Part shown: one piece after another, positions 1-6,244 of the stretch
Layout: each line of letters begins with the position of its first letter
Numbering within the stretch: position 1 is the first letter of the stretch
Origin: Gemmatimonadota bacterium
GTDB lineage: Bacteria; Latescibacterota; UBA2968; UBA8231
Direction: 5' to 3'
Assembly (NCBI GenBank): GCA_028875335.1
Contig: JAPPEF010000026.1
Coordinates: forward strand, 1 to 12,147
Length of the DNA: 12,147 nt
The notes under the pieces: model-generated
Seen by the model: the letters and a program-made list of their open reading frames with translations, nothing else
Told to the model about the DNA's origin: nothing
The model's database searches: none
Position numbers and translations under genes: made by a program

Positions 1-362
1 TGCGCAAGCGGCTCGGCGGTGCCATGCGCCAAGCCGGAATAGTGGCCGCGGCCGGGGTTGTAGCGTTAGAGCAGATGGTAGATCGGCTGGCCGAGGATCA
101 CGCGGTAGCGCGAGAACTGGCCGAGGGGCTGGGAGCAATCGAGGGCGTTGAGGTGATTTTTCCGCCGCGACCGACTAATATCCTCAAGGTGGATTTTGCG
201 GCCTTGGGGTGGTCGGCTGCCGACTTAGTGGCCAAGTGGAAGGCGCGAGGGGTGTTGTGCAATCCGCGTCCGCCGCACGGGGCGCGACTGGTCGCGAATC
301 GGCACGTGAGGCTAGAGGACGTCAACTACGTGGTGGAGGCGACCCGGGAAATGATCGGGTAG
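1..362 (+). CDS. L-threonine aldolase, C-terminal part (5' end outside window)
   Basis: This is the last ~119 residues of a PLP-dependent low-specificity L-threonine aldolase (beta-eliminating lyase family), which cleaves L-threonine or allo-threonine to glycine and acetaldehyde in the cytoplasm. The first complete codon is at base 3, and the reading frame is open to the left edge. The segment [12 protein letters not shown] matches the family's conserved (R/K)K-x-x-GGxMRQxG stretch, which follows the PLP-lysine region. The end, around [17 protein letters not shown], resembles the usual 'RxVTHxDVxxEDI' C-terminal element. The catalytic lysine lies upstream of the window and cannot be checked. 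The stop TAG (360-362) overlaps the Shine-Dalgarno of the next gene, so the two are probably co-transcribed. A related fold-type I aminotransferase is the main alternative, but the GGAMRQAG segment favours threonine aldolase. Confidence 0.85.
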   Translation, partial: RKRLGGAMRQAGIVAAAGVVALEQMVDRLAEDHAVARELAEGLGAIEGVEVIFPPRPTNILKVDFAALGWSAADLVAKWKARGVLCNPRPPHGARLVANRHVRLEDVNYVVEATREMIG

Positions 363-366
363 GGGG
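361..366 (+). promoter_or_regulatory. Ribosome binding site supporting a TTG start
   Basis: AGGGGG lies 4 bases before TTG at 371 and begins inside the stop codon of the threonine aldolase gene. It is the main reason for choosing this non-ATG start. Starting there also gives the protein a clean signal peptide. Confidence 0.6.
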
Positions 367-370
367 CCAC

Positions 371-2692
371 TTGGCGCGTCTTTCGTCCATATCCCGGTGC
401 TTTTGGCTCGGCATCTTTGCCGCGACCCTTGGTGCGGGAGTTGCCGGAGGGGATGCGCTGAAAAACGCGGATGGCTCGTGGAAGTACAGCAATCATCTGG
501 TCGGGGAGACGAGCCCGTATTTATTGCTGCACGCGCACAATCCGGTCGAGTGGTACCCCTGGGGGGAGGAAGCACTAGCGCGGGCCAAGGCCGAGGACAA
601 GCCGATCTTTCTGTCGGTCGGCTATTCGACCTGCTATTGGTGCCACGTCATGGAGCGGCTGGTCTTTTCCGAGCCTGAGATTGCCGAGCAGATGAATGCC
701 AGCTTTATCAACATCAAGGTCGATCGCGAAGAGCGGCCCGACATCGACCGCATTTACATGCTGGCGACTCAATTAACTACCCGGCACGGTGGTTGGCCCA
801 ATTCGGTGTTTTTGACGCCAGACCAAGAGCCGTTTTTCGCCGGCACGTACTTTCCGCCCGAGCCCTTGCCTGGGCGGCCTTCCTTTCCGCAAGTCATGGA
901 CTTTACGAGCTCGCGCTGGCAGGACCAGCGCGAGCAGGTGCTCCAAATCGCGGGCCGCTTGACCTCGGCCATCCGCGACTTGGAATCCGGGCAACAGATG
1001 GCGGCCGTGCCGCCAGATTCTCTGCTAGTAGCGCGAGTGCTATCGGCTATTCAGGCCCGCTACGACGCGATTAACGGCGGCTTCGGAGGAGCGCCCAAAT
1101 TTCCCCCGAGCTTGCGCTTGGAGATGCTGATGGCCTCAGCCGAGCGCTTTGCCGATCCCCAAGTACAGCGCATCGTTTTGCACTCGCTGGAGCGGATGGC
1201 GGCCGGCGGCATCTACGACCAAATCGGCGGCGGCTTTCACCGCTACGCCACGGACGCCGAGTGGCGCGTGCCGCACTTCGAGAAGATGCTCTACAACCAA
1301 GCGCATTTGGCGCGGCTGTATCTGCGCGCGTACGAACTGACGAGAGACGACCGCTGGCGGTGGGTGGCAGAGGATATTTTTCGCTTTGTCGCGCGGGAGA
1401 TGACTGGGCCAGAGGGGGCTTTTTACTCGGCCTTGGACGCCGAGACCGAGGCCGAAGAAGGGAAGTATTACCTGTGGACTGCGGGGGATTTGGAAAGCGC
1501 GTTGGGCCGCGAGGCAGAATTGTTCTGGAGCGTCTATGGGTTAGCCCCCATGCCCGAGGGTGAGGAAGGCGTCCTCTACGCGAAAACGTCGCTTGCCGAG
1601 GCCGAGTTGCGAGCGCAAATGGCACCCGTGCGGCAGCGCGTCCTTGCGGCGCGGGACGAGCGGCTCTATCCCCTCCTCGACGACAAGGTGCTAGCCGCTT
1701 GGAACGGGATGATGATCGAAGCGTACGCACAGGGTTTCGCAGTCTTGGGCGATCCCGCATATCGCCGTGCAGCCGAGCGAGCGGCCGATTTCGCTCTGCA
1801 GCACTTGCGGCGCGAGGACGGGGGGTTGTGGCGAGTCCATCGGCTAGGGATTTCGCGGCAGGAAGCGTACCTAGACGACTATGCGTTTTTGGCGCGCGGA
1901 CTGACGGCACTGTACCGAGCCACCGGCGAGACGCGCTGGTGGCAGGCCGCGCGCGAACTGAGCACCGAGATGGTCGCACGATTTTGGGACCAAGAAGTCG
2001 GGGGATTTTTCTTTACGGAAGCTAGCAACGCGCTCATCGTGCGCAGCAAATTCGCCCAAGACTCGGCCATGCCTTCGGGCAATGCGGTGGCTGCTCACGC
2101 GCTGTTAGACTTGGCCGAGCTGACAGGCCAAGCGCATTATCGCAGCCAGGCGGCGCAAATCCTTTCCGCTTTCGGCGGGGCCATGTGGGCGCAGCCCTCG
2201 GCCTCGGTGCATTTGGCAGCCGCGACCGAGCGCCATCTGCAAGCGTCGCTATCCGCAGCCGCAGTCGTTACCACCCCAGCGGATTCACTGGTCTCCATGC
2301 GGGTCGAACTGCCCGCGCAACAGCCCGTGGCGGGCGAGACTTTTGCCGTGGCCGTGCATCTAGACATCCGCCCGGGCTGGCACATCAACGCCAACCCGCC
2401 CTCGGGCGACTTGCTCATCCCCACCTCGCTGACGCTCAATGCGGACTGGCCACTGGACTTTGCCCGCGTGCGCTATCCCACCGGCCGCTCGCAGGTCTTT
2501 CCAGCCCTAGCAGAGACGCTCTCGGTGTACGAGGATCAGGTCGCCCTGTGGGCAGATTTGTCGCTGCCTCCAGCAGCGGCTGGAACGGCGGGCTATGTAC
2601 GCTTCTTGGTCCAGTATCAGGCCTGTGACGAAATTCGTTGCCTTCCTCCGGCAGAATTGAGCCAGAGCGTACTGGTGGCCGTGGCACCATGA
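371..2692 (+). CDS. Secreted thioredoxin-fold DUF255/YyaL (SPATA20-like) protein with C-terminal DsbD-alpha-like domain
   Basis: Predicted 773 residues from the TTG start at 371. An ATG-initiated reading from 209 would run 150 bases into the previous gene and hide the signal peptide. Residues 1-~28 form a signal peptide: R3 and R9, then [17 protein letters not shown]. Residues ~35-200 are the DUF255 thioredoxin-like domain with active-site-like C88-Y-W-C91-H and family motifs [14 protein letters not shown] and GTYFPPE. Residues ~210-610 are the six-hairpin (AGE-like) barrel, with [49 protein letters not shown] and SGNAVA. Residues ~638-773 resemble the N-terminal domain of DsbD ([23 protein letters not shown] with C752 and C757, like the redox pair in nDsbD). 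YyaL/SPATA20 proteins have no settled function; a thiol-redox role outside the cytoplasm is inferred from the signal peptide and the two cysteine pairs. The stop overlaps the next ATG. Confidence 0.85.
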   Translation: MARLSSISRCFWLGIFAATLGAGVAGGDALKNADGSWKYSNHLVGETSPYLLLHAHNPVEWYPWGEEALARAKAEDKPIFLSVGYSTCYWCHVMERLVFSEPEIAEQMNASFINIKVDREERPDIDRIYMLATQLTTRHGGWPNSVFLTPDQEPFFAGTYFPPEPLPGRPSFPQVMDFTSSRWQDQREQVLQIAGRLTSAIRDLESGQQMAAVPPDSLLVARVLSAIQARYDAINGGFGGAPKFPPSLRLEMLMASAERFADPQVQRIVLHSLERMAAGGIYDQIGGGFHRYATDAEWRVPHFEKMLYNQAHLARLYLRAYELTRDDRWRWVAEDIFRFVAREMTGPEGAFYSALDAETEAEEGKYYLWTAGDLESALGREAELFWSVYGLAPMPEGEEGVLYAKTSLAEAELRAQMAPVRQRVLAARDERLYPLLDDKVLAAWNGMMIEAYAQGFAVLGDPAYRRAAERAADFALQHLRREDGGLWRVHRLGISRQEAYLDDYAFLARGLTALYRATGETRWWQAARELSTEMVARFWDQEVGGFFFTEASNALIVRSKFAQDSAMPSGNAVAAHALLDLAELTGQAHYRSQAAQILSAFGGAMWAQPSASVHLAAATERHLQASLSAAAVVTTPADSLVSMRVELPAQQPVAGETFAVAVHLDIRPGWHINANPPSGDLLIPTSLTLNADWPLDFARVRYPTGRSQVFPALAETLSVYEDQVALWADLSLPPAAAGTAGYVRFLVQYQACDEIRCLPPAELSQSVLVAVAP

Positions 2693-4719
2693 TCCAACGT
2701 GCCGACATCATCGGCTGCGGGGTAGGCGAGCCAGAGGCCGCCAAACTCCTCGCCCAAATCGAAGCCCTCTCTGGCTCGCCGGAAGCGCGCTGGCGGGAGG
2801 CGGCCCGCTGCATTCTGAGGCCGGATCATCCCTTTGCGCTGCACCAGTTGTTCTATCGGGCAATCTACGGCAGCGCGGATGGCCCAGTGTTTTTTCCCGA
2901 ACCAGCAGACATTGAACACGCGCATATGACGGCGCTGCGGCGCGAGCTTGGTCTAAGTTCGCACGCCGACCTCTTTGCGTGGTCGGTTGCAGAGCGAGAG
3001 GCATTTTGGCAGCGGACGGTCGCCCGCTTGGGAATCCGCTTCCACAAGCCGTACACGCAGCTGCTCGATCTCTCCCAAGGCGTCGAAGCACCCAAGTGGT
3101 TTGTCGGGGCCGAGATGAATATCGCCGAGAGCTGCTTCCAAGCCCCCGCCGATCAGACGGCCATTGTCTTCCAGCGCGAGGGCGGCCAGCTTGAGCGGAT
3201 GAGTTTCGGTGCCCTAGAAGCCCTGTGCGACCGGGTCGCCGGCGGGTTGTGCGCGTTGGGATTTGCTCCCGGCGATCGGATTGCCGTGGCCATGCCGATG
3301 ACGGCCGAGTCGGTGGCGATCTATCTGGGGATCATCAAGGCTGGTTGCGCGGTGGTGGCCATTGCCGACAGTTTTGCCGCCCCCCAGATCGCCTCCCGGC
3401 TGCGAATCGGGGAGGCCAAGGCCGTTTTTACCCAAGATGTAATTTTGCGCGGGGCGCGCGAGTTGCCGCTGTACCCGCGCTTGGTCGCCGCAGAGGCCCC
3501 GCTGACGATTGTATTGCCGGGGCGCGTGGAAGGGTTGAGAGAGGCGTTGCGACCCGGAGATCTGCGCTGGGACGAATTCTTGCCAGCCGACGCTGCACCT
3601 ACAGCCGTGGTCTGCCACCCCGACGCGACAACCAATGTCTTGTTTTCATCGGGAACTACCGGCGACCCCAAGGCCCTGCCCTGGACCCATGTCAACCCGA
3701 TCAAGTGCGGCGCAGACGCGCATTATCACCAAGATGTCCACCCAGGCGATGTGGTCGCTTGGCCGACCAATCTAGGCTGGATGATGGGGCCGTGGCTGAT
3801 CTACGCGGCCTTTTTGAACCGGGCGACCATGGCCCTCTACTATGGCAAGGCGACGGAGCGAGACTTTGGGGAGTTTGTGCAAGCGGCTGGCATTACCATG
3901 CTCGGCATCATTCCGAGCATGGTGCGCACTTGGCGCAGCACGGCCTGCATGAAGGGAATCGACTTTTCGGCGATTCGGGCTTTCAGTACCACCGGGGAGT
4001 GCTCCAACGCCGAGGACATGCACTATCTGATGGCGCTGGCGGGGTATCGGCCCGTACTCGAATACTGCGGCGGCACCGAACTGGCAGGCGGCTATTTGCT
4101 CAGTACGCTAGTCGAGCCAGTCGCACCCGCGACCTTTAATTCGGCAGCGCTGGGAACGGACTTGGCGATTTTGGACGAGGACGGACAGGAGTGCGAAAGC
4201 GGCGAAGTCTTTCTGGTGCCGCCAGCCATTGGCATGTCAACTCGGGTGCTCAACCGCGACCACCGCGAAGTGTACTACGCGGGCGTACCCGAGCGGGATG
4301 GAGTGCCCCTGCGCCGCCACGGCGACCAAGTCGAGCGACTGGCTCCGGGCATCTACCGGGTCCACGGCCGGGTCGACGACGTGATGAACCTAGGTGGAAT
4401 TATGGTGAGTTCCGCGGAGATCGAGCGAGCCTTGAATGCGATGCCGGGCGTGGTCGAAACCGCGGCGATTGCAGTGCCGCCACCGGGGGGTGGGCCGAGC
4501 CTATTAGTGATTTTCGCGGTGCTGGAGGCCGCCAGCGACCACTTGCAAGCCTGTCCTGAGCAAAGCCGAAGGGACGCGATGCAGCAGACGATCCGCCGGG
4601 AACTCAACCCACTCTTCAAGATTCACGAAGTAGTAGTAGTGGAATCGCTGCCGCGGACCGCGTCGAACAAGGTGATGCGGCGGGTTTTGCGGGAGCGCTA
4701 CGGAAGAAAACCGCGCTAA
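2689..4719 (+). CDS. AMP-forming acyl-CoA ligase of the acetyl-CoA synthetase type
   Basis: Predicted 676 residues, starting at the ATG inside the ATGA overlap with the preceding stop (2689-2692), which suggests translational coupling. It belongs to the ANL superfamily: it activates a carboxylic acid with ATP to an acyl-adenylate, then makes the CoA thioester. Visible motifs are the P-loop [16 protein letters not shown] (from residue 319), STTGE, YCGGTE (from 459), the hinge/A8 region [15 protein letters not shown] (from 556) and the A10 motif [13 protein letters not shown] with catalytic lysine K661. The N-terminal ~120 residues ([20 protein letters not shown], then a FW element and [14 protein letters not shown]) resemble the acetyl-CoA synthetase N-domain, and from memory are closest to plant acyl-activating enzymes AAE17/AAE18. 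The Q-T-E-T element of true acetyl-CoA synthetases is replaced by CGGTE, so the substrate need not be acetate. Residues 620-629 come from a short inserted repeat. Confidence 0.88.
   Translation: MIQRADIIGCGVGEPEAAKLLAQIEALSGSPEARWREAARCILRPDHPFALHQLFYRAIYGSADGPVFFPEPADIEHAHMTALRRELGLSSHADLFAWSVAEREAFWQRTVARLGIRFHKPYTQLLDLSQGVEAPKWFVGAEMNIAESCFQAPADQTAIVFQREGGQLERMSFGALEALCDRVAGGLCALGFAPGDRIAVAMPMTAESVAIYLGIIKAGCAVVAIADSFAAPQIASRLRIGEAKAVFTQDVILRGARELPLYPRLVAAEAPLTIVLPGRVEGLREALRPGDLRWDEFLPADAAPTAVVCHPDATTNVLFSSGTTGDPKALPWTHVNPIKCGADAHYHQDVHPGDVVAWPTNLGWMMGPWLIYAAFLNRATMALYYGKATERDFGEFVQAAGITMLGIIPSMVRTWRSTACMKGIDFSAIRAFSTTGECSNAEDMHYLMALAGYRPVLEYCGGTELAGGYLLSTLVEPVAPATFNSAALGTDLAILDEDGQECESGEVFLVPPAIGMSTRVLNRDHREVYYAGVPERDGVPLRRHGDQVERLAPGIYRVHGRVDDVMNLGGIMVSSAEIERALNAMPGVVETAAIAVPPPGGGPSLLVIFAVLEAASDHLQACPEQSRRDAMQQTIRRELNPLFKIHEVVVVESLPRTASNKVMRRVLRERYGRKPR
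4546..4573 (+). repeat. Short dispersed repeat inserted in frame in the acyl-CoA ligase gene
   Basis: The core GTCCTGAGCAAAGCCGAAGG (4553-4572) is a sequence I recall as a common dispersed element of environmental genomes. Read in frame on the plus strand it gives [10 protein letters not shown] (residues 620-629), and on the minus strand the well-known peptide LRLCSGQA. It can fold into a small imperfect hairpin (CCT/AGG and GC/GC around AAA). It sits in a linker of the C-terminal domain, between the beta-strand LLVIFAVLE and the helix QQTIRREL. Only one copy was found in this window, so its repeat status rests on recall, not on the sequence shown. Confidence 0.55.
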
Positions 4720-4750
4720 TAGCGACGCGCAGGCTCGTAGAACTGAGCGA

Positions 4751-4756
4751 AAGGAG
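4751..4756 (+). promoter_or_regulatory. Ribosome binding site of the DUF3179 gene
   Basis: AAGGAG lies 6 bases before ATG 4763 in the 43-base gap after the acyl-CoA ligase. It fixes the start and places a signal peptide at the N-terminus. No promoter-like pair is evident in the gap. Confidence 0.75.
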
Positions 4757-4762
4757 CATCCG

Positions 4763-6214
4763 ATGCGATATGGTTATTTGTTCGTTTTGCTGCTGCTGGT
4801 GGCAATCTATCCGGCTGAAGCTGGCCGCTACGACGATCCGCGCTTTCTCACCAGCCACCTCGTCTCCGGTGGGGTGGCCAAAGACGGCATTCCGGCCCTG
4901 ACAAACCCCACTTTTGTGGCACCGAACGAAGTAAACTACGTACAGGAAAACGACGTGGTCATGGGGATAGTCATCAACGGCGAACCGCGAGCGTACCCGC
5001 ACAACATTGGTTGGTGGAACGAGATCATCAACGATCGCGTCGGCGATCAATCGGTCGTAGTGTCCCTGTGTCCGCTTACAGGCACTGGCCAAGTCTTCAA
5101 CGCCACCGATAGCGATGGCTCGCAAATTGAGTTCGGGGTCTCCGGGCTGTTGATCAACAGCAACTTGGTCATGTACGACCGGCGCGATGGCGAAACGCTC
5201 TACCCGCAGATGATCTACACGGCCATCAACGGTGCTCGGGCCGGCGACCGCCTAGAACTGATGCCTGTGGTGGAGACAACGTGGGCGCTGTGGCAGCGGA
5301 TGTACCCAAGCACCACCGTGGTACAAGCCACTACTGGCTGGGAGTACTACAACTCGCGACCAGCTTACAACGAAGACCAATATACCTTCTATCCTTACGG
5401 CGATTATCGCACCAGCCATGAGTACCTGATCTTCCCACCCACGACCAACGGCGGCACATTCGATCATCGCTTTGAGACCAAGGACCTAGTGCTGGGGTTG
5501 TGCCGCAACGACCAGACCAAAGCGTACCCCTTCGCGCTAATGCCCGACGGCGTGGTGATCAACGATCTCGTCGGCGGCGACCCCGTAGTCATCCTATTTG
5601 ACGCCGCGTCGCGCACGGCCTTGGCCTATTTCAACCAACTAGACGAGCCATTGAGCTTTTACGGAGTAGAATCCGAGGGACCGCTGCCAGTAGAATTCAT
5701 GGATGCGGAGACGGGTTCGCGCTGGAACATGCTCGGCGAAGCCGTCGCAGGGCCGCTCGAGGGGCGGCGGTTAGCGCAAATCCCCGCCTACAATGCCATG
5801 TGGTTTGCTTGGACCGCCTACTGGCCCGATACAGAGGTTTGGCAGCCGGGTGAGGGGATTCTCAGTCAAGAGGATATCGAACATATCGAGCAAGCCGCAA
5901 CGGCCATCGAATCCTCTGACGCTGTGCCTACGAGCTTTGCCTTGCGGCAGAATTTTCCCAACCCGTTCAACGCGCAGACGCTGATCCAGTACGAGTTGTC
6001 GGTAGCCGGGCCGGTGCGGCTTGGCGTGTTCAACGCGGCTGGGCAGCGGGTGCGCTTGCTGGTGGACGAACACCAAACGGCCGGGCTATACTTGCAACCC
6101 TGGGACGGTCGTGACGACGCCGGGCAGCAAGTGGCCAGTGGCGCGTACCTCTACCGGCTGGAAGCACCGACGGCCGGATTTGTCCAAACGCGGGGCATGG
6201 TCTTGGTGCGCTGA
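4763..6214 (+). CDS. Secreted DUF3179 domain protein with FlgD-Ig/Por-type C-terminal sorting domain
   Basis: 483 residues. Residues 1-~20 are a signal peptide (MRYGYLFVLLLLVAIYPAEAG). The body, ~25-375, is a DUF3179 domain: the early ND-V-GI-ING-PRAYPHNIGWWNEIIND block, the hallmark LCPLTGTG (C103) followed by FGVSGLL, and later LVLGLCRNDQTKAYPF, a second partial instance of the 'AYP' block. The domain's biochemical function is unknown. Residues ~392-483 carry the pattern LRQNFPNPFN, a GQRVR turn, a WDGRDDAGQQVASGAYLYRL strand and a terminal RGMVLVR. This is characteristic of FlgD-Ig-like or type IX secretion (type A) sorting domains and implies export across the outer membrane or surface attachment. 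It lies between the acyl-CoA ligase and the membrane flavoprotein on the same strand, 30 bases before the latter. Confidence is high for the domain names and low for any role. Confidence 0.88.
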   Translation: MRYGYLFVLLLLVAIYPAEAGRYDDPRFLTSHLVSGGVAKDGIPALTNPTFVAPNEVNYVQENDVVMGIVINGEPRAYPHNIGWWNEIINDRVGDQSVVVSLCPLTGTGQVFNATDSDGSQIEFGVSGLLINSNLVMYDRRDGETLYPQMIYTAINGARAGDRLELMPVVETTWALWQRMYPSTTVVQATTGWEYYNSRPAYNEDQYTFYPYGDYRTSHEYLIFPPTTNGGTFDHRFETKDLVLGLCRNDQTKAYPFALMPDGVVINDLVGGDPVVILFDAASRTALAYFNQLDEPLSFYGVESEGPLPVEFMDAETGSRWNMLGEAVAGPLEGRRLAQIPAYNAMWFAWTAYWPDTEVWQPGEGILSQEDIEHIEQAATAIESSDAVPTSFALRQNFPNPFNAQTLIQYELSVAGPVRLGVFNAAGQRVRLLVDEHQTAGLYLQPWDGRDDAGQQVASGAYLYRLEAPTAGFVQTRGMVLVR

Positions 6215-6244
6215 TTTGCTCAACTAAACTTAGGGAGAGATTAC

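Noticed and set aside
209..370. N-terminal extension of the DUF255 protein to an ATG at 209
   Set aside because: It overlaps 150 bases of the threonine aldolase gene, has no family similarity and would bury the signal peptide. TTG 371 has a ribosome site directly upstream.
1071..1979. Long open frame of 302 codons on the minus strand
   Set aside because: Shadow of the DUF255 gene in a GC-rich region; its translation is arginine/serine/proline-rich low complexity with no family motif.
3225..4139. Long plus-strand open frame of 304 codons in another frame of the acyl-CoA ligase
   Set aside because: The ligase frame holds all ANL motifs across this stretch. The alternative product is arginine-rich and resembles nothing.
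4714..4724. CGCTA-A-TAGCG inverted repeat at the end of the acyl-CoA ligase gene as a terminator
   Set aside because: The stem is short with a 1-3 base loop, no T-tract follows, and a closely spaced co-directional gene lies immediately downstream.
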